DNA from: Aeromonas tecta
GTDB taxonomy: Bacteria; Pseudomonadota; Gammaproteobacteria; Enterobacterales; Aeromonadaceae
Direction of reading: 5' to 3'
Assembly: GCF_000820185.1 (NCBI RefSeq)
Contig: NZ_CDCA01000023.1
Span: forward strand, 45,988-109,987
Length of the DNA stretch: 64,000 nt
Shown here in pieces: positions 50,135 to 60,917 of the stretch. The position numbers and the translations under genes were made by a program. Under the pieces are notes generated by a model, which saw only the letters and a program-made list of their open reading frames with translations, made no database searches and was not told the DNA's origin. Each line of letters starts with the position of its first letter. The stretch's first letter is position 1.

Positions 50135-50164
50135 TTCAAGTTCAAGTTCAAGTTCAAGTTCAAG
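50135..50164 (+). repeat. five tandem copies of TTCAAG before glmS
   Basis: Five exact TTCAAG units lie in the glmR-glmS gap. The last unit runs into AAGGAG (50162-50167), the glmS Shine-Dalgarno, seven bases before the ATG. Such short repeats can change copy number by slippage. Confidence 0.92.
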
Positions 50165-50173
50165 GAGAAGTCT

Positions 50174-52006
50174 ATGTGTGGCATCGTCGGGGCCGTGGCC
50201 CAACGTGATGTGGCTGAAATTCTGGTGGAAGGCCTGCGCCGTCTCGAGTACCGCGGTTATGACTCCGCCGGGGTGGCCGTGTTCAGCGCCAACCAGCCGC
50301 TGCAGCGGGTGCGTCGTCTGGGCAAGGTGGCCGAACTGGCCAAGGCGCTGGAAGAGCAGTCCGTCCACGGCGGCACCGGCATCGCCCACACCCGCTGGGC
50401 CACTCACGGCGAGCCGTCCGAGCGCAACGCCCACCCCCACGTCTCCGAGCACATAGTGGTGGTGCACAACGGCATCATCGAGAACCATGAAGAGCTGCGC
50501 AGCCGGCTGCAGGGCATGGGCTACGAGTTCAGCTCCGACACCGATACCGAGGTGATCGCCCATCTGGTACACCACGAGCTGAAATCCGCCCCCAGCCTGC
50601 TGGCCGCCATGCAGGTGGCGGTGAAGCAGCTGCGTGGCGCCTACGGCACTGTGGTGATGGACAGCCGCGACGACAGCCGCGTGGTGGTGGCCCGCTCCGG
50701 CTCCCCCCTGGTGATCGGCCGCGGCATCGGCGAGAACTTCATCGCCTCCGATCAGATGGCGTTGCTGCCGGTGACCCGCCGCTTCATCTTCCTGGAAGAG
50801 GGGGACGTGGCCGAGGTGACCCGTCGCGACGTGCACATCTTCGACACTCACGGCGACGCCGTGGTGCGCGAGGAGCTGGAGTCCGAGCTCTCCCACGATG
50901 CTGGTGACAAGGGCGAGTACCGTCACTACATGCTCAAAGAGATCTACGAGCAGCCCAAGGCCATCACCAATACCCTGGAAGGCCGCCTCGGCACCGATCA
51001 CGTGGTGATCGAGTCGTTCGGCAACGGTGCCCGCGCCATCTTCGACCAGGTCGAGCACATCCAGATCGTCGCCTGCGGCACCTCCTACAACTCCGGCATG
51101 GTGGCCCGCTACTGGTTCGAAGAGATCGCCGGTGTCTCCTGCGACGTGGAGATAGCCTCCGAGTTCCGCTATCGCAAGTCGGTGGTGCGCCCCAACAGCC
51201 TGCTGGTGACCCTGTCCCAGAGCGGCGAGACCGCCGATACCCTGGCCGCCCTGCGGCTGGCCAAGGAGTCCGGCTACATGAGCTCGCTGGCGATCTGCAA
51301 CGTGCCGGGCTCCTCCCTGGTGCGCGAATCGGATCTTGCCTTCATGACCCGGGCCGGGGCCGAGATCGGTGTCGCCTCCACCAAGGCCTTCACCACCCAG
51401 CTGGCCGGCCTGCTGATGCTGGTGGCCTCCGTCGGTCACTGCCGTGGCAACCTGAGTGCCGCCGCCGAGGCCGAGCTGGTCAAGGCTCTGCAAGCGCTGC
51501 CGCTGCGCATCAAGGAGAGCCTGGCGCTGGCCAAGCAGATCGAGACCCTGGCCGAAGAGTTTGCCGACAAGCACCACAGCCTGTTCCTCGGCCGTGGCAG
51601 CCAGTACCCTATCGCCATGGAGGGGGCGCTCAAGCTGAAGGAGATCTCCTACATCCACGCCGAAGCCTATGCCGCCGGTGAGCTCAAGCATGGCCCGCTG
51701 GCGCTGATCGATGCCGAGATGCCCATCATAGTGGTGGCGCCGAACAACGATCTGCTGGAGAAGCTGAAGTCCAACGTGGAAGAGGTGCGTGCCCGTGGCG
51801 GTATCCTCTACGTGTTCGCCGATGCCGATGCCGGCTTCAAGAGCGACGAGACCATGCGGGTGATGAGCCTCAACCACGTGGAAGAGGTGATAGCCCCCAT
51901 CGTCTACACGGTGCCGCTGCAGCTGCTCTCCTATCACGTCGCCCTGATCAAGGGCACCGACGTGGATCAGCCGCGCAACCTGGCTAAATCCGTCACCGTG
52001 GAATAG
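50174..52006 (+). CDS. glmS: glutamine--fructose-6-phosphate aminotransferase GlmS
   Basis: First enzyme of amino-sugar synthesis: fructose-6-phosphate plus glutamine gives glucosamine-6-phosphate and glutamate. The 610 residues start [10 protein letters not shown] with the catalytic N-terminal cysteine, and the glutaminase domain (about 1-240) contains [11 protein letters not shown]. Two SIS sugar-isomerase domains (about 280-610) hold [31 protein letters not shown] and [31 protein letters not shown], with a final KSVTVE. It is followed by a terminator. AAGGAG is adjacent to a repeat array. Confidence 0.98.
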   Translation: MCGIVGAVAQRDVAEILVEGLRRLEYRGYDSAGVAVFSANQPLQRVRRLGKVAELAKALEEQSVHGGTGIAHTRWATHGEPSERNAHPHVSEHIVVVHNGIIENHEELRSRLQGMGYEFSSDTDTEVIAHLVHHELKSAPSLLAAMQVAVKQLRGAYGTVVMDSRDDSRVVVARSGSPLVIGRGIGENFIASDQMALLPVTRRFIFLEEGDVAEVTRRDVHIFDTHGDAVVREELESELSHDAGDKGEYRHYMLKEIYEQPKAITNTLEGRLGTDHVVIESFGNGARAIFDQVEHIQIVACGTSYNSGMVARYWFEEIAGVSCDVEIASEFRYRKSVVRPNSLLVTLSQSGETADTLAALRLAKESGYMSSLAICNVPGSSLVRESDLAFMTRAGAEIGVASTKAFTTQLAGLLMLVASVGHCRGNLSAAAEAELVKALQALPLRIKESLALAKQIETLAEEFADKHHSLFLGRGSQYPIAMEGALKLKEISYIHAEAYAAGELKHGPLALIDAEMPIIVVAPNNDLLEKLKSNVEEVRARGGILYVFADADAGFKSDETMRVMSLNHVEEVIAPIVYTVPLQLLSYHVALIKGTDVDQPRNLAKSVTVE

Positions 52007-52050
52007 ACCCCGGGTTCACGGCGCCGTCCGCCCCGGGAGATCCCGCCTGA

Positions 52051-52087
52051 AAACCGGCGCACCATGCCAGTGGTGCGCCGGTTTTTT
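52051..52087 (+). terminator. terminator after glmS
   Basis: Long arms AACCGGCGCACCA and TGGTGCGCCGGTT around a short loop, then T6. Confidence 0.92.
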
Positions 52088-52195
52088 ATTGCTCAACTTA
52101 TTGAAAGCAGGCAGTTTATATCAAAGCTAAGCTTCCTCTAGATCGAGTGGCTTATGGCAATGGTCACTCATTATTGAACTGGAGCAGGAAGCACC

Positions 52196-53347
52196 ATGAA
52201 TCATCCTCAAGACTTCCATCAGTCAGCAACCGTGCTGGTGGTGGACGATACCCCGGACAACCTGATGCTGATGGCCGCCTTGCTCAAGGACAAGTACAGG
52301 GTCAAGGTTGCCAACAGCGGTGAGAAGGCGCTACGCATCCTGCAGGGGGATCCTCTGCCTGAGCTGATACTGCTCGACATCATGATGCCGGGACTCTCCG
52401 GCCATCAGGTGGCCGAGCGGCTCCTGCAAGAGCCGCGAACCCGCGATATTCCCATCATTTTCCTCACCGCCATGACCGCCGTGGAGAGCGAGATCCAGGG
52501 ACTGGCGCTCGGCGCCGTGGATTACATCACCAAGCCCATCAGCCCGCCCCGGGTGCTGGCCCGGGTCGATACCCAACTGAAGATCAAGGCTGCCGCCGAT
52601 TTCCTGCGGGATCAGAACGACTTTCTCGAGCAGGAGGTCCAGCGCCGCACCCGCGAGGTGATGGCCATCCAGGACGTGACCATCCAGGCCATGGCCTCCC
52701 TGGCGGAGACCCGTGACAACGAGACCGGCAATCATATTCGCCGCACCCAGCACTACGTCAAACTGCTGGCCGAGCTGCTGCGGGATCACCCCCGTTTTCG
52801 TCACTTCCTCGACGACGACACCATCGGGCTGCTGTTCAAGTCGGCCCCCCTGCACGACATCGGCAAGGTCGGCATCCCGGATCACATCCTGCTGAAACCC
52901 GGCCGTTTAACGGTGGAAGAGTTCGAGATCATGATGACCCACACCACCCTGGGGCGTGATGCCATCCAGCGGGCCGAGGATCAGCTCGGCATCTCGGTGG
53001 ACTTTTTGCGTCTGGCCAAGGAGATTGCCTACAGCCATCAGGAGAAGTGGGACGGCAGCGGCTACCCGCAGGGTCTGGCCGGAGATGCCATTCCCATCAG
53101 CGCCCGGCTGATGGCGGTGGCTGACGTCTATGATGCGCTGATCAGTCGCCGGGTGTACAAGCCAGGCATGTCTCACCAGGAAGCGGTGGAGATCATCCGC
53201 CAGGGGGGGGGCCGGCACTTCGATCCGGACGTCTGCGATGCCTTTCTGTCTGCCCACGAGCAATTCCGGGCTATCGCCGAGCGTTTTAGCGACAGCGAGC
53301 AGGATATGACCAATCTGCTGGCGGCCAAGCATAGCCCAACCCCCTGA
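52196..53347 (+). CDS. HD-GYP domain response regulator (putative c-di-GMP phosphodiesterase)
   Basis: Two-domain protein of 383 residues. The receiver (about 12-128) has phosphoacceptor D61 (LILLDIMMPG) and KP at 113-114. After a coiled linker (about 135-165) comes an HD-GYP domain (about 170-370) with H220-D221 in LHDIGKVGIPDHIL and G289-Y290-P291 in HQEKWDGSGYPQGL, so the metal-binding and catalytic motifs look intact. Proteins of this RpfG type usually hydrolyse c-di-GMP under control of a hybrid kinase. The next gene, 18 bases downstream, is a large hybrid kinase and probably its partner. Confidence 0.92.
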   Translation: MNHPQDFHQSATVLVVDDTPDNLMLMAALLKDKYRVKVANSGEKALRILQGDPLPELILLDIMMPGLSGHQVAERLLQEPRTRDIPIIFLTAMTAVESEIQGLALGAVDYITKPISPPRVLARVDTQLKIKAAADFLRDQNDFLEQEVQRRTREVMAIQDVTIQAMASLAETRDNETGNHIRRTQHYVKLLAELLRDHPRFRHFLDDDTIGLLFKSAPLHDIGKVGIPDHILLKPGRLTVEEFEIMMTHTTLGRDAIQRAEDQLGISVDFLRLAKEIAYSHQEKWDGSGYPQGLAGDAIPISARLMAVADVYDALISRRVYKPGMSHQEAVEIIRQGGGRHFDPDVCDAFLSAHEQFRAIAERFSDSEQDMTNLLAAKHSPTP

Positions 53348-53365
53348 GCCAGGAACAAGGAGCCC

Positions 53366-56300
53366 ATGATGAGAGTGCTTGCCCTGCTTGAGCGGCTCGC
53401 GCTGCGACACAAGCTGATACTGGGGTTTGCCGTGTTGCTGGTGCTTGCGCTGGCACTTGGGGTGCAGAGCCTGCGTGTCCAGACCAAACTGACCCGGGAT
53501 CTGGATCATCTCTACAGCAAGGATCTGGTAGGGGCCCTCCACCTACAGGAGGCGCGGGTACAGTTGCCGCATATCGTACAGGCGCTCCACAAGGCCGTCG
53601 GTACCGATGATGAAGACATCAGGCGCGAGGCCATCAAGCAGCTGCATGACGCCCAGTTGCGCCTGCGCGAGGAGCTGGCTCTGACCCAGCCGACACTCTG
53701 GCGTACCGAAAACCTGATCAATGCCTCCGAACTCAAACTACAGCTCGAACGTCACCAACAGCTCGGCGACAGAGCCTTGCAACTGGCTGCTCAGGGCCAT
53801 CAGGATCAGGCGCAGGCGCTGCTCAACGGCGATGAGTTCGAGCAGCTGGATTTTCGCGCCGACAGCATGCTGACGCAGATTGCAAAGATCAAACAGGAGG
53901 CTCTGCGGGATCTGGTCATGCAAATCAGCGATTATGCCAAGCGCAGCAGCGTGCTCACCTCCATCCTGCTGCTGGGAGGCCTGGCGCTGGCGCTGATGCT
54001 GGCCTGGTTGGTCAGCAAATCGATCAACAATCCGCTCGATCGAGTGCGCCATGCGGTGGACCTGCTGGCGGCCGGGCAGCTGGATCAACCCATACCCCAT
54101 GTCGATATGTCCAACGAGACTGGCGACTTGGCGCGGGCCATCGCCACCTTGCAGCTCGAGGCACGCCAGCTCGAGCTGCAGCGCAAGGTCAAGTCCCATG
54201 TCTCTTTGCTGCAGGTCGATCTGCAGCAGGCAGAGACTCCGCAGGAGTTGGCGCAAGTCTTCTTTGCTCACATGGCCCCATCACTTGGCATCTGCCAGGG
54301 GGGGCTCTACAGCCTGCATCAAGGCTCAAGCAGCCTGCAACTGTTGGGGGGTTATGCCAATGATCCCGCGCATCCGCTGGCAGTGACGGTTGCTCTCGGT
54401 GAGGGGCTGCTCGGTCAGTGCGCGATCGATCGTCGGCCGCGTCAGCTGGAGGGGTTGGCCGAGTCATTCTGGCATGTGCGTTCCCAGTTGGGGGGGGCTC
54501 CGGCCAGCCACCTGCTGGTGCAACCCGTGATGCGTGGCGATCGACTGCTCGGTGTAATGGAGTTGGCCGGTTTCCATCCCCTTGGGGAGACTGAGGCTCT
54601 CTTATTGCAGGAGGTGTTGCCCAGGCTGGCTGGTGCCATGGCCATCATGGAACGCAGCGAGGCCGCCCTGACTCTGTTACAGGAGACCCGGCGCCAGGCC
54701 GACGAGATGGGGGCACAAACCCTGCAACTGGAGCGTCAGGCGGTAGAACTGGAGGTGCAGCAATCTGCGTTGCGGGCCACCGAGGCATGGTATCGCGGCA
54801 TTATAGAGGCGGCGCCAGACGGCATGCTGGTGATCGGTGCCGATGGCCGCATCCTGCTCACCAATCCGCAGCTGGACAAGCTGTTCGGCTATGCCAGCGG
54901 CGAGCTGATCGGTCAATCCATCGAGTGTCTGGTACCGGAGAGCGGCCGTGGCGCCCATGTGGCGCGGCGTGATGACTTCATCACTCACGGCAGCACTCGC
55001 CAGATGGGGGCGAGCATCGAAGATCTGCAAGGGGTGCGCAAGGATGGCGGCCTGTTCTCCGTGGAGATCGGCTTGTCCCACCTGCCCACTCTGGCCGGGC
55101 GTGGCACCTGTGTCTGTGCCTCGGTGCGGGATGTCAGTGAGCGCCGGGCGTTGGGGGCCAGGTTGCGCACGGCCAGTGAGCGCCTGACGCTGGCGCAGGA
55201 GGCTGGCGGCATAGGTCTGTTCGACATGGATCTCGTGACCGGCCATGGCTACTGGACACCCCAGCTGGAAAATATGTTCGGGCTGGAGCCGGGTGGCTTC
55301 GGCGGCACGCTGGATCACTGGAAGGCGCTGCTGCACCCCGATGATGCGACGCCTGCCGGCGACGCCTTCGAAATGGCGATCGCAAACGGCGATGACCGAC
55401 TCGAGATCGATTTTCGTATCCTGCGTCAACGGGATGGTGCGGTGCGCACCTTCAAGTCCCTGTGTCGTTTTACTCGCACCCCGGAAGGAACGCCGCTGCG
55501 GGCAACCGGGGTCAATATCGACGTCACGGCGCTGACCGAGGCACGCGCGGTCGCGGAGGAGGCGACCCAGGCCAAGAGCGCCTTCCTCGCCAATATGAGC
55601 CACGAGATCCGTACCCCGATGAACGCCATCATCGGCATGAGCCATCTGGCGTTGGGTACAGAGCTGGATCGTCGCCAGCGCAACTACATCGAAAAGGTGC
55701 ATCGCTCGGCGGAGAACCTGCTCGGCATCATCAATGACATTCTCGATTTCTCGAAGATCGAGGCCGGCAAGATGGATCTGGAGCAGATCCCCTTCCATTT
55801 GGAGGATGTGCTGGACAATTTTGCCAACATGATTGGCCTGCGTGCCGAAGACAAGGGTCTTGAACTGTTGTTCAACCCCGCCATCGATCTGCCTACCGCA
55901 CTGGTGGGGGATCCGCTGCGGCTGGGGCAGGTACTGATCAACCTGGGCAATAATGCCGTGAAGTTCACCGAGCGCGGCGAGATAGTAGTAGGTGCCGAGT
56001 TGCTCGGCGATGATGGCGCTGGATTGGAGCTGCACTTCTGGGTGCGTGATACCGGTATTGGCATGAGCATCGAACAATGCGAAGGGATATTCCGGTCCTT
56101 TAGTCAGGGTGACAGCTCCATCACCCGCAAATACGGTGGCACCGGATTGGGTCTCTCCATCTCCAAACGCCTGATCGAGTTGATGGGGGGGCGCATCTGG
56201 GTAGAAAGCGTGCCTGGGCAGGGCTCCACCTTCCATTTTACGGCCATCCTTGGACGCCAGGACGAGCTGTTGCCACGGCGCATGTTCACCCAGGACGAGC

Positions 56301-57760
56301 TGCGCGGTGTGCGGGCGCTGGTGGTCGACGACAATGCCAGCGCCCGCGAGATCCTATCTGGCATGGCCAGCAGCTTTGGGGTCGAGGTGGACGTGGCCGA
56401 CGGTGGTCGCATGGCCCTGGCAATGCTGGTGGAAGCCGAGCACAAGCACTTGCCCTATGACCTGGTATTGATGGACTGGCGCATGCCGGGCATGGACGGA
56501 GTTGAGACGGTGCGGCAGATACATGGGGCCAACCTGGCCCGCACACCGTCGGTGATCATGGTCACAGCCTTCGGCCGTGAGGAGGTGCGTGAGCAGGCAG
56601 AGTTGCACGGTGTCGTGTTGCCCATGGTGCTGACCAAGCCGGTGACACCATCCACCTTGCTGGAGGCGTTGGGGGGGGCGCTCGGTAGGACGCCTCAGCT
56701 TGATACCCGCCTGGCTGAACGCAGCGAGCAGAGCGCCAGCACCACGGCCAGCCTGCGTGGTGCTCGCCTGCTGCTGGTGGAGGACAACGAGCTGAACCGT
56801 GAGCTGGTGAACGAGCTGTTGCAGGGGGTGGGTATAGAGTTGCATCAGGCGTTTGATGGTCAGCAGGCGCTCGACTTGTTGGAGCGTGACGCCGACTTCG
56901 ACGGCGTATTGATGGATTGCCAGATGCCGGTGATGGACGGCTACACCGCGACCCAGCTGATCCGCCAGCAGCCACGTTTCGCGGCGTTGCCGGTGATCGC
57001 CATGACGGCCAATGCCATGGCTGGGGACAGGGAGCAGGCGTTGGCCTGTGGCATGAACGATCACATCGCCAAACCCCTCAATGTGGCCGTTATGTTTGCG
57101 ACTCTGGCAAGGTGGATCAAGCCGCGGGCCCGCCCAGCGGTGGAGGCTGTGGCTGACGTTGCAACCTCAGGCTCCGAGATGCCCGCCGAGCTTGAGGGTA
57201 TCGATCAGGCTGCAGGGCTGGCGACTTGTCAGGGGCACACCGACCTCTATCACAGGTTGCTGCGCAAGTTTCATGGCGCCAATCAGTACTTCACCAAACA
57301 GTTCGAGCTCGCCCTTGTCGATCCGGATCCTATGGCGGCGACCCGGCTCGCCCACAGTCTCAAGGGAACGGCGGGCAATATAGGGGCATTCGGCGTCGCA
57401 CAGGCCGCTGCGGCATTGGAGCGACTAAGTCAGAACAATGCCAGCAGTGACGCTATCCAGGTAGCGCTGGTCGAGGTGGAGCAGGCGCTGGCACCTATGC
57501 TAACCACCCTGGCTCAACTGGTAGATAAGGGGTCGCCACAACCTATACCTGTGCAATTGCCAGAAGCCGAGCTGCAACCCAGGTTGATGAGGCTTGGCCG
57601 CCTGCTGGCCGAGAGTGACAGCGAAGCTGTCGAGGTATTGGTTGAGCTGCGAGCCCTCGCCCTTTCTCCCGAGTTGGCGGAGCGCCTGGCCCGGGTCGCG
57701 CAGCGGGTTGATCACTTCGACTTCGATGCCGCACTGGTACAACTGGAGGGCACAAGCTAG
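53366..57760 (+). CDS. large hybrid sensor histidine kinase (HAMP-GAF-PAS-PAS-HK-REC-REC-HPt)
   Basis: Multi-domain phosphorelay protein of 1464 residues. An N-terminal membrane helix (about 12-32), a periplasmic helical region (about 35-190), a second helix (about 195-215) and HAMP (about 212-265) are followed by a GAF domain (about 285-430), a coiled region, PAS1 (about 475-595; [19 protein letters not shown]) and PAS2 (about 610-730; [16 protein letters not shown]). The kinase core has [13 protein letters not shown] with H746, N box NLGNNAVKF and [10 protein letters not shown]. Two receivers carry D1037 and D1184 and a C-terminal HPt has H1330 ([12 protein letters not shown]). It has all modules of a four-step relay and lies with an HD-GYP regulator in one operon. 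Start ATG 53366 has AAGGAG upstream. Confidence 0.92.
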   Translation: MMRVLALLERLALRHKLILGFAVLLVLALALGVQSLRVQTKLTRDLDHLYSKDLVGALHLQEARVQLPHIVQALHKAVGTDDEDIRREAIKQLHDAQLRLREELALTQPTLWRTENLINASELKLQLERHQQLGDRALQLAAQGHQDQAQALLNGDEFEQLDFRADSMLTQIAKIKQEALRDLVMQISDYAKRSSVLTSILLLGGLALALMLAWLVSKSINNPLDRVRHAVDLLAAGQLDQPIPHVDMSNETGDLARAIATLQLEARQLELQRKVKSHVSLLQVDLQQAETPQELAQVFFAHMAPSLGICQGGLYSLHQGSSSLQLLGGYANDPAHPLAVTVALGEGLLGQCAIDRRPRQLEGLAESFWHVRSQLGGAPASHLLVQPVMRGDRLLGVMELAGFHPLGETEALLLQEVLPRLAGAMAIMERSEAALTLLQETRRQADEMGAQTLQLERQAVELEVQQSALRATEAWYRGIIEAAPDGMLVIGADGRILLTNPQLDKLFGYASGELIGQSIECLVPESGRGAHVARRDDFITHGSTRQMGASIEDLQGVRKDGGLFSVEIGLSHLPTLAGRGTCVCASVRDVSERRALGARLRTASERLTLAQEAGGIGLFDMDLVTGHGYWTPQLENMFGLEPGGFGGTLDHWKALLHPDDATPAGDAFEMAIANGDDRLEIDFRILRQRDGAVRTFKSLCRFTRTPEGTPLRATGVNIDVTALTEARAVAEEATQAKSAFLANMSHEIRTPMNAIIGMSHLALGTELDRRQRNYIEKVHRSAENLLGIINDILDFSKIEAGKMDLEQIPFHLEDVLDNFANMIGLRAEDKGLELLFNPAIDLPTALVGDPLRLGQVLINLGNNAVKFTERGEIVVGAELLGDDGAGLELHFWVRDTGIGMSIEQCEGIFRSFSQGDSSITRKYGGTGLGLSISKRLIELMGGRIWVESVPGQGSTFHFTAILGRQDELLPRRMFTQDELRGVRALVVDDNASAREILSGMASSFGVEVDVADGGRMALAMLVEAEHKHLPYDLVLMDWRMPGMDGVETVRQIHGANLARTPSVIMVTAFGREEVREQAELHGVVLPMVLTKPVTPSTLLEALGGALGRTPQLDTRLAERSEQSASTTASLRGARLLLVEDNELNRELVNELLQGVGIELHQAFDGQQALDLLERDADFDGVLMDCQMPVMDGYTATQLIRQQPRFAALPVIAMTANAMAGDREQALACGMNDHIAKPLNVAVMFATLARWIKPRARPAVEAVADVATSGSEMPAELEGIDQAAGLATCQGHTDLYHRLLRKFHGANQYFTKQFELALVDPDPMAATRLAHSLKGTAGNIGAFGVAQAAAALERLSQNNASSDAIQVALVEVEQALAPMLTTLAQLVDKGSPQPIPVQLPEAELQPRLMRLGRLLAESDSEAVEVLVELRALALSPELAERLARVAQRVDHFDFDAALVQLEGTS

Positions 57761-57816
57761 CTCGTACGAGCCGGCATGAGTGGCATCCCGGTGATGGGAC
57801 CGATGTCTTCATCATA

Positions 57817-57846
57817 AAAAAAGAGCCGCGATCCGCGGCTCTTTTT
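57817..57846. terminator. bidirectional terminator between hybrid kinase and luxR-type gene
   Basis: AAGAGCCGCG and CGCGGCTCTT arms around a short loop, with A-rich left and T-rich right flank. Confidence 0.92.
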
Positions 57847-57862
57847 CGTCAACTTTTCGAGC

Positions 57863-58639
57863 CTAGGAAAGGCGCAGGTTGGTGATAGTCACATCGTTGA
57901 GTGAGGGCACAATGATACCGCTGGAGATGCTCTTGGCGATCGCCTGGTTGCGGTTCTTTGAATCCGTCTTGTTGGTGACCTGATTGAGGTGAAAGTTCAC
58001 CGTACGCTCGCTGATCCCGAGGATGGTTGCTATCTCCCAAGAGGTTTTTCCCTCGCTGGCCCAGAACAGGCATTCCTTCTCCCGATCCGATAGCTCGGCC
58101 AGGTACTTCATCAGATCCGGTCTGCTCTTTATCAGTTGCAGCGCCGAGTTGAAGATGTAGCTGGCGCAAAATGACAGCAAGGGAACGTTTTCAAACATCA
58201 GGTCGGAATTGGACTTTTCCTTGCTGATGAAGGAGAGGATGCCGTGTTCTCCCTGCGGAGTGTGCAGCGGGAAGGAGACGCCGTTCCTGACCCCGAAGTC
58301 GGCGGCCAGGTTCATCACTTCCCGGCTGGCACTGGGCAACCAGGGGGAATCACAGTCGAGTTTGTTCCAGAAGATGGGTTGGGTCTGCTTCAGTCCTAGA
58401 AAGACTACTGGGTCCTGGGTCAGGTAGTGCCGCTCCGTATAGGCATCAAACCAGCTGGTCGGGCAGTTGTTAAACAATGCCACATGGGATTTCTGCATGC
58501 TGATGGGGAAAATAATGAGCAAGCGGAAGTAATCAAAACCCATTTGATGACTGAAACGCTCCAGTTGTTGCTGGATCTCGCTCGTCTTCTTGGCCTTGGT
58601 GAACCGATCTATGTGTTCCCAGATCGCATCGTTGAACAT
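57863..58639 (-). CDS. LuxR-family regulator with autoinducer-binding domain (LuxR solo, AhyR-like)
   Basis: Quorum-sensing type regulator of 258 residues. The N-terminal autoinducer-binding domain (about 15-165) keeps the conserved acyl-homoserine-lactone pocket residues: W63, Y67, D76, P77, W91 and G120. The C-terminal LuxR helix-turn-helix (about 183-245) contains LSDREKECLFWASEGKTSWEIATILGISERTVNFHLN. The sequence shares long stretches with AhyR (LFWASEGKTS, ILGI.ERTVN.HLNQVT.KT, QAIAK..SSGI). No luxI-type synthase gene lies beside it in this window, so it may respond to the signal made elsewhere on the chromosome or by other bacteria. Not a frameshift or partial copy. Convergent with the hybrid kinase. 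Confidence 0.9.
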   Translation of the reverse strand: MFNDAIWEHIDRFTKAKKTSEIQQQLERFSHQMGFDYFRLLIIFPISMQKSHVALFNNCPTSWFDAYTERHYLTQDPVVFLGLKQTQPIFWNKLDCDSPWLPSASREVMNLAADFGVRNGVSFPLHTPQGEHGILSFISKEKSNSDLMFENVPLLSFCASYIFNSALQLIKSRPDLMKYLAELSDREKECLFWASEGKTSWEIATILGISERTVNFHLNQVTNKTDSKNRNQAIAKSISSGIIVPSLNDVTITNLRLS

Positions 58640-58816
58640 GTCACTCTCCTTTTCCGACCTCTTATCATCCTGATCGAAAAGATATTTTTTAGTTATTTAA
58701 TGTGGTGTTGTTACTACCAACGCCAGTAACTCCCGTGCTTGTTTAAAAATTATCCTGTTTTTTCGGCCGCAGGCCAAGAGAATCATCTGATTGCCACTGA
58801 CACCACTCTTTGAGAC

Positions 58817-58835
58817 AATGAGAATAGTTATCATT
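58817..58835 (+). promoter_or_regulatory. Fur box upstream of the TonB2 operon
   Basis: AATGAGAATAGTTATCATT matches the 9-1-9 Fur consensus AATGATAATNATTATCATT at all but two positions. It lies 17 bases before the first ATG of the operon, so iron repression is expected. Confidence 0.85.
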
Positions 58836-58851
58836 GTTAAGATTATGTACC

Positions 58852-59613
58852 ATGAAAAAGCTCTGGGGTCTGGCCTTGTTGCCATTGGCCGCCCACTTCG
58901 TCGCCAATGCCGACGAGCTGGTTGCGCCTGCACTAAAGAACAGCATAGCTGCCGGGAAAGTTTCCCAGCAACGTGTGGAAAAAGCGGCCGATGCGGCTGT
59001 CTCCGCCAGAACGGAGCTGCAGAATGCGCAGCTGCAATTGCGCGATCTGGAAGCCTACAATCGCTACATGCAATCACTGGTGGCCGATCAGCAAAATGAG
59101 CTGGGTCTGCTGACCAGCCAGCTGGAGGCGGTAGAGCAAACTCGCCAGGGCCTGATCCCCTTGATGTTGCAGATGCAGGCCGACTTGGAACAGCTGGTGC
59201 AGGACGATATTCCCTTGCGCAGAGAGGATCGTCTGGCGCGGATTGAGCAGCTCAAGCTGACCATGGCGCGGGCCGATGTGAGCGAGGCGGAGAAATTCCG
59301 CCAATTGCTGCAGGCTTACCAGATCGAGGCCGAATATGGCAGCCGGATGGATGCCTATCCTGCTCAGCTGGCGCTGGATGGGGCAGAGCGTCGGGTCGAT
59401 GTGCTGGCCCTGGGCCGCGTCTCTCTGCTGGCCATGACAGCCGATCGCAGCCAGGCTTGGCGCTGGTCTGCCGAGAGCAAGCAATGGCTGGCGCTCGACA
59501 GCGAATGGTTGTCGCCTATCGCCGATGCGCTGGACATGGCGGCCGACAAGAAAGTCCCGCAACTGTTGCATGTGCCCCTGTCTGTCGCCCGTAGCCAGGA
59601 GGCCCAATCATGA
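58852..59613 (+). CDS. DUF3450 family protein of the TonB2 operon
   Basis: Periplasmic or membrane-associated protein of 253 residues with a signal peptide (MKKLWGLALLPLAAHFVANA) and a long helical, probably coiled-coil region (about 40-110). It ends with a short C-terminal domain holding ALDGAERRVDVLALGRVSLL and WLALDSEWLSPI. This gene precedes ttpC in the Vibrio TonB2 cluster too. Its molecular function is not known; it may help organise the TonB2 complex. The frame extends to 58834, but ATG 58852 starts the signal peptide. It overlaps the next gene by four bases. Confidence 0.85.
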   Translation: MKKLWGLALLPLAAHFVANADELVAPALKNSIAAGKVSQQRVEKAADAAVSARTELQNAQLQLRDLEAYNRYMQSLVADQQNELGLLTSQLEAVEQTRQGLIPLMLQMQADLEQLVQDDIPLRREDRLARIEQLKLTMARADVSEAEKFRQLLQAYQIEAEYGSRMDAYPAQLALDGAERRVDVLALGRVSLLAMTADRSQAWRWSAESKQWLALDSEWLSPIADALDMAADKKVPQLLHVPLSVARSQEAQS

Positions 59614-60917
59614 GAGCAGCCATGAAGTGGTTCCCCCTTATCGTCGCCCTCTCCCTTGGCTCTCCGCTGGCCGTCGCCAATGAAGACTGGCAGGCACAAG
59701 AGCTGGCCCGTGAACAGACAGCCCAGCAGGATCTGGCGTCCGTTTCCGCCGAGTTAAGCAGTGCTCGCGCCAAGCTGGCCGCGGCCCAGAGTCTGAGCAA
59801 GCAGCTGGCCAGCGAGTTTGCTAACAATGAAAAGCAGTTGGTTGAACTCAAGGGTCAGTGGGAGCAAGCCTCCGGCGACATGAACGAGATCTTCGCCGTG
59901 ACCCGCCAGGGTGCGAGCGATGCGGTCAAGTTGTTGGCAGAGTCTGCGGTTCAGGGTCAGCATCCGGATCGATTGGCTGGACTGACCGCGATGGCGCAGG
60001 ACAAGCAGGTACCGGATCGCGCGGCCCTCGCCCTGCTGCCCGCCACCCTGATGCAAGAGATCCGCGAGTCGGGTCGTATCACCCAGTTCACCGGCAAGGT
60101 ACGTGATGCTCAGGGCGTGGCCAGTGAACAATCGCTGACGCGTGTCGGCAGCTTCGCGTTGTTTGGTGATGCCGGCTTCCTGCAATCGAGCGCCAATGGG
60201 CTGAGCCCGGTACTGGGTCTGCCTGGTGCCCTGCACTCCGAGTTGACCGCTTATCAGGGCAAGGAGGGTGAGGCGTTGCCGCTGGATCCTTCCCACGGCG
60301 TGCTGCTCGAGATGCTGGCTCAGGCTCCTACCTTCTGGCAGCAAGTCCAGCAAGGTGGCCAGGTTGGCGCCATCATAGTGTTGCTGGCCGCCATCGGTCT
60401 GGGTATTGCCGGGGTGCGGTTGTGGACCCTGTCCCGTGAACTGACCCGAGTGCGTCGTCAACTCAAGAGTGGTGAATACCATACCGACAACGCCCTCGGT
60501 CGGGTGTTGACGGTGGCTGAACAACATCCCGAGCTGAGCATGGAGACGCTCGAACTGAGGCTGGATGAGGCAATACTGCAAGAAACTCCCAGGCTTGAAC
60601 GCGGTATCGGCATGGTCAAGGTCATCGCCGCCATTGCTCCCATGCTGGGTCTGCTAGGCACCGTGACCGGGATGATAGGTACCTTCCAGGCCATCACCCA
60701 ATTCGGTACCGGCGATCCCAAGATCATGGCGGGTGGCATCTCCATGGCGTTGATCACCACAGTGCAGGGGCTGGTGGCTGCAATTCCGCTTATTCTGGCT
60801 CACAGCCTGCTGCAGTCTCGTTTCACCGAGCTCTCCAATGTGCTGGAGCAGCAAGTCGTCGGCATTCTGGCCGAACGGGCCGAGAGCAACGGAAACGGGA
60901 TGGAGCGGGTGGCATGA
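59610..60917 (+). CDS. ttpC: TonB2 system protein TtpC (MotA/TolQ/ExbB proton channel with periplasmic extension)
   Basis: Inner-membrane protein of 435 residues: a signal peptide (about 1-22), a periplasmic region with coiled coil (about 25-250), then a TolQ/ExbB domain with three membrane helices (about 255-420). The ExbB core has APMLGLLGTVTGMIGTFQAI and GGISMALITTVQGLVAAIPLIL. TtpC is needed for TonB2-dependent siderophore uptake in Vibrio. GGAGG lies seven bases before ATG 59610. Overlaps the following exbB gene by four bases. Confidence 0.9.
   Translation: MRAAMKWFPLIVALSLGSPLAVANEDWQAQELAREQTAQQDLASVSAELSSARAKLAAAQSLSKQLASEFANNEKQLVELKGQWEQASGDMNEIFAVTRQGASDAVKLLAESAVQGQHPDRLAGLTAMAQDKQVPDRAALALLPATLMQEIRESGRITQFTGKVRDAQGVASEQSLTRVGSFALFGDAGFLQSSANGLSPVLGLPGALHSELTAYQGKEGEALPLDPSHGVLLEMLAQAPTFWQQVQQGGQVGAIIVLLAAIGLGIAGVRLWTLSRELTRVRRQLKSGEYHTDNALGRVLTVAEQHPELSMETLELRLDEAILQETPRLERGIGMVKVIAAIAPMLGLLGTVTGMIGTFQAITQFGTGDPKIMAGGISMALITTVQGLVAAIPLILAHSLLQSRFTELSNVLEQQVVGILAERAESNGNGMERVA

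Noticed and set aside
50121..50456. A serine-rich ORF beginning in the TTCAAG array
   Set aside because: The poly-serine is the repeat read in another frame, and the rest is a shadow of glmS.
51850..51870. CACGTGGAA core in glmS as a fifth parS
   Set aside because: Only the central bases match; both outer half-sites differ, so it is likely coincidental codon sequence.
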